Below, piece after piece: positions 53,499 through 62,470 of a DNA stretch of 64,000 nt; the stretch's first letter is position 1; the number at the start of each line of letters is the position of its first letter. The translations under genes were made by a program, and so were the position numbers. The notes below the pieces were generated by a model, which did not search any database, was not told the origin of the DNA, and saw only the letters and a program-made list of their open reading frames with translations. The stretch comes from JAPOUP01 sp026708635. GTDB lineage: Bacteria > Pseudomonadota > Alphaproteobacteria > Rhodobacterales > Rhodobacteraceae. The stretch covers positions 3,658,001 to 3,722,000 of the forward strand of contig OZ241336.1 in the NCBI GenBank assembly GCA_965200115.1, read 5' to 3'.

Positions 53499-55547
53499 AT
53501 GCTTTCGAGGTGGTGCCAGTCAGATCTGAATGCCATGATCAGGACATATGCCGATGACGGCATTCACGAGGATCTTGCCATCCGGACCTATACGACCCGT
53601 CTGTTGGGGCAGGATCCGGCACTGGTCCTGCACGGAGGGGGCAATACTTCGGTCAAGACGAAGATGACCGATATGCTTGGAGCCACTCTTGACGTGCTCT
53701 GTGTCAAGGGTTCCGGCTGGGACATGGGGACAATCGAGCCGCCCGGTTTGCCGGCGGTTGAATTGGAACCTCTGGCTTCGCTCGCTCGCCTCGAGGCCCT
53801 GAGTGACCGCGATCTGGTGGCGGCGCAAAGACGCATGTTGCTTGACCCTCATGCCCCCAACCCGTCAATTGAGGCTGTCCTGCATGCCATGCTTCCCTTC
53901 AGGCATGTCGACCATACGCATGCCAATGCCATCGTGTCGCTGACAAACCAGCCGGATGGTGAGTCGATCATTCGCGATTTGTTTCCGGATACCACGATTG
54001 TCCCCTATGTTTTTCCCGGGTTCCTGCTTGCCAAGGCGTGCCATGACATTCTGGCATCGCTTGAGACCGTGCACAGTCTTGTTCTGCTCAAACATGGTAT
54101 CTTTACGTTCAACGATGACCCACGCCAGTCCTACGAAGACATGATCGCCATGTGCGCAAAGGCGGGAAACCGTCTTGAGGCCGGTATCCCGCGACCATTT
54201 TCCTCTGGGTCACTTCCCGCCAAACCCCCCGGAGTTGCGGAATTCGCGCCGATCCTGCGTGGTGCCCTTGCCAGAGACACCGAGATCGAGGGGCGTCCGG
54301 ACCGCTGGATCCTGAATTTCCGGACATCTGGGGAGATTCGGCACTTCGTTGACGGCGAGGATCTCAATTCGTACGCAACCCGTGGCAATGCCACACCGGA
54401 TCACTCCATCCGAATCAAGCGTTTCGGTATGGTCTCGCCTGCGCCAGAGGCCGGACGGCTCGATGAGTACGCTGCCGGGGTGGTCCGCTCCGTCACGGAG
54501 TTTGCTGACGATTACCATGCATATTTCGAGCGCAATAACGCCCGGGTGGGCGGTGGGCGCAAGTGCCTCGATCCCGTTCCGAGGGTTATCTATGTCCCGG
54601 GCATCGGCCTGTTTGGCGTCGGACGAACGGAAGCGGAAGCCATGATTGCCGCTGATGTCGCCGAGGCGACAGTCAATGTTATCACCCGGGCCGAGGGGAT
54701 CGGGACATTTGAATCTCTTGGTGAGGAGGATCTGTTCGATATCGAGTACTGGTCGCTTGAGCAGGCCAAATTGTCAAAGGCATCAGAGCGTCCGCTGCAT
54801 CGGCAGGTGGCTGTCGTCACCGGTGCGGCAGGTGGACTCGGTCTGGAAGCGGCTCGTCTTCTGAAGGAAGACGGCGCGGAAGTTGCCATGTTAGATGTCG
54901 ACGCTGATGCCCTGCAGGGCGCCAGTGACGCGATCGGTGGCGGCGCGTTCGTATGTGATGTCACGGATGAGACGGCCGTACGGAGCGCCATTGATGCGGT
55001 CGTGGAGCGGTATGGGGGCCTCGACATCCTGGTTTCCAATGCCGGCGCCGCCTATCAGGGACGCCTGATCGATGTCGACGAAGATGTGTTTCGCAGGGCG
55101 CATGAGCTGAATTTCTGGAGCCATCAGTATCTGGCCAAAGCCTGCGTCAGGGTAATGGAAATGCAGGGAACGGGAGGGGCCCTGTTATTCAATGTCAGCA
55201 AACAGGCCCTTAACCCCGGCGCCGGTCTTGGACCGTACGGAACGTCCAAGGCCGCACTCCTGGCACTGGTCAGGCAGTATGCGATCGAACATGGTGCTTC
55301 CGGGATCACCTCAAATGCCGTCAATGCGGATCGTATACGGACAAACCTCCTGACGGAGGAGTTTGTGCGGGAGCGGGCCGCTGCCCGAGGCATAACGCCC
55401 GCCGAGTACATGCGGGGAAATCTGGTAAGGCGCGAAGTGACGGGGAGGGATGTTGCCGAAGCGTTTCTCCATCTTGCCAAGGCACGCAAGACCAGTGGTG
55501 CCATTCTGACCGTTGACGGAGGGAATGTTGCGGCGATGGTCAGGTAG
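53499..55547 (+). CDS. Bifunctional class II aldolase / short-chain dehydrogenase
   Basis: This 682-residue fusion has two parts. Residues ~10-400 form a class II aldolase-like domain with VLHGGGNTSVKTK near 43, HVDHTHANAIV near 145 (metal His pair) and LVLLKHGIFTFND near 198. Residues ~430-682 form an SDR with VVTGAAGGLGLEAARLLKED near 436, NAG in LVSNAGAAYQG near 511, and NVSKQALNPGAGLGPYGTSK near 565 carrying the Tyr-x3-Lys. The layout matches known aldolase/lactaldehyde-dehydrogenase fusions (RhaD-type), cleaving a ketose-1-phosphate and oxidising the aldehyde. The ATG at 53499 follows AACAGGAGTTGAAAA. The substrate remains uncertain. Confidence 0.9.
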   Translation: MLSRWCQSDLNAMIRTYADDGIHEDLAIRTYTTRLLGQDPALVLHGGGNTSVKTKMTDMLGATLDVLCVKGSGWDMGTIEPPGLPAVELEPLASLARLEALSDRDLVAAQRRMLLDPHAPNPSIEAVLHAMLPFRHVDHTHANAIVSLTNQPDGESIIRDLFPDTTIVPYVFPGFLLAKACHDILASLETVHSLVLLKHGIFTFNDDPRQSYEDMIAMCAKAGNRLEAGIPRPFSSGSLPAKPPGVAEFAPILRGALARDTEIEGRPDRWILNFRTSGEIRHFVDGEDLNSYATRGNATPDHSIRIKRFGMVSPAPEAGRLDEYAAGVVRSVTEFADDYHAYFERNNARVGGGRKCLDPVPRVIYVPGIGLFGVGRTEAEAMIAADVAEATVNVITRAEGIGTFESLGEEDLFDIEYWSLEQAKLSKASERPLHRQVAVVTGAAGGLGLEAARLLKEDGAEVAMLDVDADALQGASDAIGGGAFVCDVTDETAVRSAIDAVVERYGGLDILVSNAGAAYQGRLIDVDEDVFRRAHELNFWSHQYLAKACVRVMEMQGTGGALLFNVSKQALNPGAGLGPYGTSKAALLALVRQYAIEHGASGITSNAVNADRIRTNLLTEEFVRERAAARGITPAEYMRGNLVRREVTGRDVAEAFLHLAKARKTSGAILTVDGGNVAAMVR

Positions 55548-55576
55548 GCCGCGACTCCGCGGGCCGGGATCTTCCT

Positions 55577-57067
55577 TTATCGACGGGACGCTTCGGCGAC
55601 CAGCATGTGATTGAGCCTGTCCTGACGGTCAAGCAACGCGTCCCATGCCACCCGAAGTCCCCGGTCTGGCATCACGGCCTCATCCATGCGTGACATCGCT
55701 CCGGCGGCGGTGTCAAAATCCGGATACCATCCGATCCCCGTCGCGGCCGCTATGGCGGCACCCAGCGAGGACGCTTCAAGCGATTGACTCACGCAAATTG
55801 GCAGGCCTGTGGCATCCGCGATCATGGAGCGCCAGAGTGCGGAATTGGCGCCGCCGCCCACGGCGACCACCATGTCAATCTCGATGCCACTTGCTTTCAT
55901 GGCGACCACGGTGCGCGCGACTTCCCCGGTCAGGGATTCCAGTATGGCTCGGTAGACATGCCCCGCATCATGGCCCGGACGCATTCCAAGGATCGCGGCC
56001 GATGCGTCCATTGACCAGTGCGGATTCATGGATCCTGAAAGGTATGGGCTGACTGTGACGCCAGCCGCGCCAACCGGCAGTGTCGCCGCCTGGGTCTCAA
56101 GTGCCGAGAATACCTTGGTGTCGGCCCTTGCACTGACAAACTGCTTGATAAACCAGTCAACCAGGAATGTCCCGGCACGCAGGACACCCTCATAGAAATA
56201 TCCACTTCCGGTTGGTGATGTCATGGTTCGCCAGTTCAGTGAAATGACGGGCTCGGATCCCCAGGCTCCGGTAATCAAGGCAGTGCCAAGATTTAGGTAT
56301 GCCCGACCCTTGCGGACGGCATTGACGCCAAGGCCCGCACATTGGCCATCACCCCCGGCGGCGATGACGGGTGTGCCGGGCGGCAGGCCCGTGTCCCGCG
56401 CGGCATTCTCGCCCACCAGTCCTACCATGCCGCCCGGCGCGACGGCTTTAGGGAACCGGTGCACATCCAGTTCCAGGGCAGCCAGAATCTCATGCGACCA
56501 GCTCAGTGTGTTGATGTCAAAGAGGCCCATCGGGTCGGCGCTTGTCCAGCTTGCCGTCGCCTGCCCGGTGAGTCGCCCCGTAAGGTAACTGTGCACGTCG
56601 ACGAACAGCGCCGTCTCCGCAACCGATCGGGGTTCGTGTCTTGTGAGCCAGTACACCCGATAGACGGCCGGCGTCAGGTCAACCGGTTTTCCGGATATCC
56701 GGTGAAGGGTCTGATTGCCAAGCAGGGCGGAGAGGTCCTCGACGGAGTCCGCGGCACGCTGGTCAAGCCAGACAATCGCCGGCCGGACCGATTGTCCATG
56801 CCTGTCCAGAAAACCAATGGTTTCACGTTGGTTAGATATGGCGATTGCCCTGACGCTCGCCATGTCGACATGTCCGCCAAGTTCCCGAACCGCCTGCCTG
56901 AAGGCACACCACCAGTCATCCGGCTCCTGCTCAAAGTGATTGTCTCCGGGCTGCGCCATCGGGATCGCGGCCCTTCCCTCTCCCAGGACCTTCCCGTTGC
57001 GGTCCCAGGCGATTGCCTTGGTTGACTGGGTCGAACTATCGACTCCGATGACGAATTCCGCTGTCAT
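55577..57067 (-). CDS. FGGY-family carbohydrate kinase
   Basis: This 496-residue kinase starts MTAEFVIGVDSSTQSTKAIA at 57067; 16 residues upstream in the open frame are not family-like. GVDSSTQSTKAIAWD is the phosphate-binding loop near residue 7. SNQRETIGFLDRHG lies near 76, AAGGDGQCAGLGVNAV (active-site Asp) near 243 and VAVGGGANSALWRSM near 400. FGGY kinases phosphorylate polyols and ketoses. The text is nearer xylulokinase/erythritol-kinase relatives than classic GlpK. It lies 11 bases after the decayed SorC gene and converges on the aldolase/dehydrogenase gene, so kinase and aldolase probably act on the same sugar. Confidence 0.9.
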   Translation of the reverse strand: MTAEFVIGVDSSTQSTKAIAWDRNGKVLGEGRAAIPMAQPGDNHFEQEPDDWWCAFRQAVRELGGHVDMASVRAIAISNQRETIGFLDRHGQSVRPAIVWLDQRAADSVEDLSALLGNQTLHRISGKPVDLTPAVYRVYWLTRHEPRSVAETALFVDVHSYLTGRLTGQATASWTSADPMGLFDINTLSWSHEILAALELDVHRFPKAVAPGGMVGLVGENAARDTGLPPGTPVIAAGGDGQCAGLGVNAVRKGRAYLNLGTALITGAWGSEPVISLNWRTMTSPTGSGYFYEGVLRAGTFLVDWFIKQFVSARADTKVFSALETQAATLPVGAAGVTVSPYLSGSMNPHWSMDASAAILGMRPGHDAGHVYRAILESLTGEVARTVVAMKASGIEIDMVVAVGGGANSALWRSMIADATGLPICVSQSLEASSLGAAIAAATGIGWYPDFDTAAGAMSRMDEAVMPDRGLRVAWDALLDRQDRLNHMLVAEASRR

Positions 57068-57077
57068 GTCGAGACTT

Positions 57078-58007
57078 TCACTCAAGAAGTGCAACCGTCG
57101 GGGATGTGTCAACAAAGAGGTGGCTCAGGACCCCGGATGCCGCCGCTGCCCGCACGGCATCACACTTGACCTTGCCGACACAGACACGGATACGATAAGG
57201 GATCTCGCGTGCCACCGCCAGTGAGATCGCCGTCGCGCGATCCAATAACCGGCCAGGAGCCTCATATCCCGTCGCGTTGATGAAGCGTTAGAAGACAATG
57301 CCCTTGGCGCCCTCTGTCTGGTAATGGTCGTGAACGGTGTGATTCAGATACGGCGGCCGCGGAAGATCCGTATCCGTTGTCAGTGCGCCAATACCGGAGA
57401 CAATAGGGTCGCGTTGCGCACCAGTGCAAAGTGATGGGGATTGATGGCTTCGCGGAAAGCGATCTGGCCGGCTCAGCGGTTGATGGATAGGCAGGCGGAT
57501 AGAGTGCAAGGCAGCGGGCTGTGATGTGCCCGCCAGGTTCCGCCGCACATGCCCCAGGTGCGTCAAAACCCATAAGCACGGAACTTCCGGCAACTTCGGT
57601 CACGGTTGAATTCGCGTGTCTGGCGCGCGGCGAATTCCGGGCCAGGGCACCGAAGGTTCGGCCAGGGGAGACTCCCGCAATCGTTCCGTCATTGATTGGT
57701 GCGGACAGCACAAAGGCTCATGTACTGCCGCCCCCAGACGGGTTTCGTCGGGAGTTTGGCCTGTGGGAACGACATGGGTGCCGGCGAGCGAGAATGTTTC
57801 ACAAGGTCCTGCGGAAAGGTCCCGCTCCCGCAGGTCGGGATCAAGAGCGGTGGCCGGTAGACCCCGTCTGCGTCCTTCATTGAGGTGCCCGGCAACGGTC
57901 TGGCGACTTGTTCCCGAGATCGCGGCAATATCATCGTGGGTATGATCCCGCGGGTAGAACAACCAGATCGCCAAGTGCATTGGACCGCCGGCAAATTCCT
58001 TCGTCAT
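57078..58007 (-). pseudogene. SorC/DeoR-type sugar regulator, broken by frameshifts and a stop
   Basis: Homologous text runs through three frames in order on the minus strand. HTH: HLAIWLFYPRDHTHDDIAAI and TSRQTVAGHLNEGRRRGL (frame from 58007). Effector domain: INDGTIAGVSPGRTFGALAR (second frame, ~57700-57440). Then DPIVSGIGALTTDTDLPRPP and HDHYQTEGAKGIVF (third frame), a TAA at 57288-57290, and in the same frame RFINATGYEAPGRLLDRATA, IPYRIRVCVGKVKCDAVRAA and SGVLSHLFVDTS to TGA 57078. This is the SorC fold end to end. At least two frameshifts and one stop make it inactive. Next to the FGGY kinase, it was probably the repressor or activator of the cluster. Confidence 0.85.
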
Positions 58008-58413
58008 ACCGCTTGTCCGTCACTTCATACGCAAAGCCTCCAGACCGCTGGAAGATTACGCCATGTCCTTGACAATTTCGACCAATCGATGGCAGTCGTC
58101 ACGAACCCCGGGTAGGGGGACAATCCGTACGCATTGTGCTCCTACCCTGGTTCCGACACGGTTTTCCGGGTGATGTCAGTGAGTGAAGTATGGACACTTT
58201 CATCGGGCAGGTTGTCTATGAGCGGACCGCGGGTGTATCCCGGATTGGTTGCCGGGTAACTATAGCGGCCCATTCCCGTCGTTCGAGGCAATCGGGCAGG
58301 CTTTGGTACATGGCCCCGCAACACCGTCGCGGCATACGAGAATCTCGATCACCAGCCACTTTGGGCCACACCCGCGGACCGCTTCAGGCCAGCGCGGCCC
58401 AAACCACTGTGTC
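58008..58413. other. Divergent region between SorC pseudogene and the G1PDH-like gene
   Basis: The frame of the downstream gene is open back to 58249 but carries no family text there. No hairpin with a T-tract and no clear operator is evident. The G1PDH-like gene has no strong ribosome site at the start chosen. Confidence 0.4.
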
Positions 58414-59772
58414 ATGACGCGCACGAGCCAGCCCACGCGATCGAAATCGCCTCGCCGGAAGTCCTGGACGGAGCTGATTGACGACATCTGCAATGGCACC
58501 TGGATCAACCCCCTGACCGGCGGCCGTCCGCACACATCATTTTCCAGTCAGATCGTCATCGAAGACTCGCTTGCGTCCAGGGAAGCCGAACTTGTCGGCT
58601 CGATCGGGTTCGATCCACCTTATACCATTGTCTCTGACCAGACTACCCATGGGGTCCTGGGCGAACGGATCGCCCGGTCTCTCTCGTCGCTCGGAGCTGT
58701 CAGGGAAATCATTCTTGATCACCCGCATGCCGATATGCCGACGGTACGCGCCCTGTCAGATCAGCTTGAACCGCAGCACTCGGTCGTTGCCGTCGGATCG
58801 GGCACCATCAATGATCTGGTCAAATTCGCGACATGCCTTCGACAGCAACGCTACTGTGTTTTTGCCACAGCCGGGTCCATGAATGGTTACACATCCTCGA
58901 CAGCCTCAATTACGCTCGACAGCGGACTCAAGACGTCAAGGCCGGCCCAGTTGCCGACCGGAACCTTCGTTGATCTCGAAGTGTGTGCCGCGGCGCCGCC
59001 ATGGCTCAATGCGGCTGGATTTGGTGATTCACTTTGTCGCTCAACCGCGCAGATCGATTGGTGGATGTCCCATCGCCTGTTAGGGACACTCTACCGTCAC
59101 GAACCCTACCTGATTGAAATCCCCGATGAACTCAATCTCATGGCGCATGCCGGTGGCATAGCCAGCGGTGATCTCGAGGCAGTTGGCACCCTCTTCAGGG
59201 TCCTGACCTTGTGTGGATTGGGTATCGCCTTCACGGGTGTGTCCAATCACGGTTCCATGGGAGAGCATCAGATCTCCCATTACATCGACTGTTTTGCCGG
59301 TGACCGGCATCCAGGGTCAATTCATGGTCAGCAGGTCGGCGTGGCAACTCTGACCATGGCGCGCATTCAGCAGTCCATGCTGGACTCCGAATACCCACCT
59401 GTCATCGCTCCCACCGAGATTGATCTTAACGACATGACACGGCGAATGGGCGAGGATGTTGCGCGGCAATGCGCTAAGCAACTGGGCCGTAAATCCCTGG
59501 ACGGGAGAGGAGCCGACCGGATCAACGAGACGCTGGCCGGAATCTGGCCCGAGTTGCGATCCGAATGTCTTGAGATCGTCGTTCCGGTTGATCGGATGCG
59601 AACCCTCCTGGCGCGGGCAGGCGGGCCGGTGACGGCGGGGGATTTGGGGTTGGCGGTCGAATTCTATCGGGAGGCCGTCTGTCATGCCCACGAAATGCGT
59701 GACCGCTATACATTTTCCGATCTTGCGGCGGCATCAGGTGCTTTGCCGGCGCTTGCGCGGGTGGAACGTTAG
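58414..59772 (+). CDS. sn-glycerol-1-phosphate dehydrogenase family (AraM/EgsA-like) iron/zinc alcohol dehydrogenase
   Basis: The 452-residue protein begins MTRTSQPTRSKSPRRKSWTE at 58414. The nucleotide region has VVAVGSGTINDLVKFATCLR near residue 128 and the loop SMNGYTSSTASIT near 155. Metal ligands: Asp in GFGDSLCRSTAQIDWW near 207, His in VSNHGSMGEHQISHYID near 285, and His in SIHGQQVGVATL near 305. Family enzymes interconvert DHAP and sn-glycerol-1-phosphate with NAD(P)H, as in archaeal lipid synthesis and B. subtilis AraM. In a catabolic cluster it could oxidise G1P or a related polyol phosphate to DHAP. It is encoded 3 bases ahead of a HAD phosphatase. Confidence 0.85.
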   Translation: MTRTSQPTRSKSPRRKSWTELIDDICNGTWINPLTGGRPHTSFSSQIVIEDSLASREAELVGSIGFDPPYTIVSDQTTHGVLGERIARSLSSLGAVREIILDHPHADMPTVRALSDQLEPQHSVVAVGSGTINDLVKFATCLRQQRYCVFATAGSMNGYTSSTASITLDSGLKTSRPAQLPTGTFVDLEVCAAAPPWLNAAGFGDSLCRSTAQIDWWMSHRLLGTLYRHEPYLIEIPDELNLMAHAGGIASGDLEAVGTLFRVLTLCGLGIAFTGVSNHGSMGEHQISHYIDCFAGDRHPGSIHGQQVGVATLTMARIQQSMLDSEYPPVIAPTEIDLNDMTRRMGEDVARQCAKQLGRKSLDGRGADRINETLAGIWPELRSECLEIVVPVDRMRTLLARAGGPVTAGDLGLAVEFYREAVCHAHEMRDRYTFSDLAAASGALPALARVER

Positions 59773-59775
59773 ACG

Positions 59776-60579
59776 ATGCGACCGATTGCCGATATGCCCC
59801 CCGCTACCGCACGGGCCGTTCGGTATGTCCTGTGCGATATTGATGACACGATAACCACGGACGGACGGCTGCCGGGCAGCGCCTATCAGGCACTTGAGGA
59901 TCTCGACGATGCGGGCATTGCCGTCGTGCCGATAACCGGGCGTCCCGCCGGTTGGTGTGACATGATCGCGCGCTTCTGGCCAGTTGCCGGAGTGGTCGGT
60001 GAGAACGGTGCGTTTTATTATGCGTATGATGCCGAGCTGTGTCGGATGATACGCAGCATCCACCCGGATCTTGAACGGCATCTCGCCAACGGCGCGCGGT
60101 TTGGCCGGATCATGGACCGGATCACCCGGGAAGTGCCTGACGCGGCCATTTCCGCCGACCAGCCATTCCGGATCGCCGATCTCGCCATTGACTATTGTGA
60201 GGATGTCACGCGGCTTGGCGCCAGTGACATCGCACGGATCGAACGGATTTTTGTCGAGGAAGGGGCCGTCGCCAAGGTCTCGTCCATCCATGTCAATGGC
60301 TGGTTCGGTCGCTATGACAAACTGTCGATGACGCGAAGATTCGCGTCCGACATCCTGAATGCCGACATAGAGTCGCGGAACGCGGAATTTGTCTTTGTTG
60401 GCGACAGTCCCAATGACGCACCCATGTTTGACTTTTTCACCAACGCCTGTGGCGTTGCCAATGTCCGCGACTTTATGGGGCAGATGCCGGCCAGGCCAGG
60501 ATGGGTGGCGCACTCACGGGGCGGAACGGGGTTTCGCGAAATCGTGGATCACCTGCTTGAAGCTCGGACGAAAGGATAG
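59776..60579 (+). CDS. HAD-IIB family sugar phosphatase
   Basis: This 267-residue hydrolase has motif I DIDDTITTDGRLPG near residue 22, motif II VVPITGRPAGW near 52, and motif III/IV FVFVGDSPNDAPMFDFF near 209. The cap is of the Cof/sucrose-phosphatase type. It may dephosphorylate a sugar or polyol phosphate from the cluster, or relieve accumulation of a toxic phosphorylated intermediate. It starts 3 bases after the G1PDH-like gene and is followed at 5 bases by the aldolase. Confidence 0.88.
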   Translation: MRPIADMPPATARAVRYVLCDIDDTITTDGRLPGSAYQALEDLDDAGIAVVPITGRPAGWCDMIARFWPVAGVVGENGAFYYAYDAELCRMIRSIHPDLERHLANGARFGRIMDRITREVPDAAISADQPFRIADLAIDYCEDVTRLGASDIARIERIFVEEGAVAKVSSIHVNGWFGRYDKLSMTRRFASDILNADIESRNAEFVFVGDSPNDAPMFDFFTNACGVANVRDFMGQMPARPGWVAHSRGGTGFREIVDHLLEARTKG

Positions 60580-60584
60580 AAAAC

Positions 60585-61241
60585 ATGGCTACCGAAGCGG
60601 ACGTTCGGCGGGACATCATTGACGCCTGCCTGGAGATGAACGCCAACGGACTGAATCAGGGCACATCGGGCAACATTTCGATACGGCATGAGGAGACCAT
60701 GCTGATTTCACCATCCGCGACTCCCTACAGGAAACTGACACCGGACATGATCGCGGCCATGGATCTGTCCGGGGACATGACGGGAGAGTGGGATGGGCCG
60801 CGCAGGCCGTCAACCGAATGGCGGATCCACTGGCGACTGATGAATACCAGGGATGATGTCACGGCGATTGTCCATGCCCACCCTCCCTACAGCACAAGCC
60901 TGGCGATCCTTCGCATGCCTATACCGTCATGCCACTACATGATTGCGGCATTTGGCGGGACCGATGTCCGTTGCGCGGGGTACGCAACCTTTGGCTCGCC
61001 TGAACTTTCCGATCTGGTAATCGAGGGTATCCAGGGGCGCAGCGCATGTCTGCTCGCAAATCATGGGATGATCGCCGTGGGGCTGGGGATCGAGCAAGCG
61101 ATGTGGCGCGCTGTCGAACTCGAGACAATTGCCAGGCAGTATTATCTGGCAATGCGCGCGGGGGATCCTGCTCTTCTCAGCAGGCGGGAAATCGATGACA
61201 CCATGGAGATGCTGGCGGGGTACGGTGTTCCTGACGGCTGA
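60585..61241 (+). CDS. Class II aldolase/adducin-family (fuculose-1-phosphate aldolase-like)
   Basis: This 218-residue protein has the substrate loop NGLNQGTSGNISIRHEETML near residue 22, PSTEWRIHWRLMNTRDDVTA near 75, the metal His pair in AIVHAHPPYSTSLA near 95, and LLANHGMIAVG near 155. These are the zinc ligands of class II aldolases. It cleaves a phosphorylated ketose to DHAP and an aldehyde in characterised relatives. It is a single-domain companion to the two-domain aldolase/dehydrogenase at 53.5 kb. Confidence 0.9.
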   Translation: MATEADVRRDIIDACLEMNANGLNQGTSGNISIRHEETMLISPSATPYRKLTPDMIAAMDLSGDMTGEWDGPRRPSTEWRIHWRLMNTRDDVTAIVHAHPPYSTSLAILRMPIPSCHYMIAAFGGTDVRCAGYATFGSPELSDLVIEGIQGRSACLLANHGMIAVGLGIEQAMWRAVELETIARQYYLAMRAGDPALLSRREIDDTMEMLAGYGVPDG

Positions 61242-61507
61242 TCCGTGACCCCGTCCCGCCCTTCCACCCAATCAGCGTGTTCGTGAACGACCTGGGAGAC
61301 CGGCGGCGTGCTGCAAGAGGCAAAGTCGGGAACCCGGGTCACAACGCGGAACGAAGAAGGTTCAAGGCGCACCGACATCCGACTGGCGTATCTGGAGGGA
61401 TATCCGGCGCGCTGTGCGCCTAGGGTCCGGCGGTGGACGGGACGTGCGCGGGAATTGCGTCCCGACGTAGGCACGTCTATAGATTCCGCGGCGGGCGAAC
61501 CGACTTC

Positions 61508-62464
61508 ATGGAGAGCGGAGTGTCACGAGCGTTGATCTTTCCGGGGCAGGGGGCCCAGACTATCGGGATGGGCAGGGCGCTCGCCGAAGCTTACCGGGAC
61601 GCGGCTCTGGTTTTCGAGGAGGTCGATGAGGCGCTGGGCGAAAGGCTCAGCTCGATCATCTGGGACGGTGACCTGGACGCCCTGACCCTGACCCGTAACG
61701 CTCAGCCCGCATTGATGGCGACGTCGATGGCCGCCATGGCGGCGCTAGGGTCGGAAGGTGTTTCGGTGGAATCGGCGTCCCATGTCGCGGGCCATTCGCT
61801 GGGAGAGTATTCCGCCCTGGTCGCGTCCGGAGCGCTTTCGCTATCGGATGCGGCGCGGCTTCTGAGGGTGCGCGGTAGCGCGATGCAGGAGGCGGTTCCG
61901 GTTGGTGAGGGCGCGATGGCCGCGATCCTGGGTTTGGACCACGGTGCCGTAGCCTCGGTTGCCGAACGGGCGGCACAGGGTGAAGTCTGCGTGGCGGCGA
62001 ACGATAATGATCCAAGTCAGGTGGTGGTCTCTGGCACCAAGGCCGCGGTGGAGCGCGCGATCGAGATCGCGAGGGACCGCGGAGCCAGACGGGCGATCCT
62101 GCTGCCGGTCAGCGCGCCATTCCACTGCGAACTGATGGCTCCCGCGGCGTCAAGAATGGCCGATGAACTCAGCGACGTGGAACTCAGGCCGCCCAAAGTC
62201 AATTTCGTCGCGAATGTGTCGGCGAGCGTGGTCAGCGATCCAACGGAACTGCGGAGGTCGCTGGTAGACCAGGTGACGCATTCGGTACGCTGGCGCGAAA
62301 GTGTCGAGGTGATGATCGGGAACGGTGTGAGCGAAATCTGGGAAGTTGGTGCCGGCAAGGCGCTGAGCGGCATGGTGCGGCGTATTGACCGATCGATACG
62401 GTTGCGTGGAGTTGGCACGCCCGAGGAGGTCAGGGCGGTGGTGGAAAGCCTTACGGAAAGCTGA
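61508..62464 (+). CDS. fabD: Malonyl-CoA:ACP transacylase
   Basis: FabD loads malonyl groups on ACP for fatty acid synthesis. The start MESGVSRALIFPGQGAQTIG at 61508 gives 318 residues; the open frame from 61433 is not family-like. Catalytic Ser in VAGHSLGEYSALVA lies near 97, the oxyanion Gln in FPGQGAQ near 14, and His in VSAPFHCELMAP near 204. It precedes fabG by 6 bases. Confidence 0.96.
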   Translation: MESGVSRALIFPGQGAQTIGMGRALAEAYRDAALVFEEVDEALGERLSSIIWDGDLDALTLTRNAQPALMATSMAAMAALGSEGVSVESASHVAGHSLGEYSALVASGALSLSDAARLLRVRGSAMQEAVPVGEGAMAAILGLDHGAVASVAERAAQGEVCVAANDNDPSQVVVSGTKAAVERAIEIARDRGARRAILLPVSAPFHCELMAPAASRMADELSDVELRPPKVNFVANVSASVVSDPTELRRSLVDQVTHSVRWRESVEVMIGNGVSEIWEVGAGKALSGMVRRIDRSIRLRGVGTPEEVRAVVESLTES

Positions 62465-62470
62465 GCGGAC

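Noticed and set aside
55577..57067. Calling the FGGY kinase glycerol kinase (GlpK) because glpD is in the cluster
   Set aside because: The N-terminal loop and active-site text are not those of GlpK and the context holds ketose-type aldolases, so only the family is stated.
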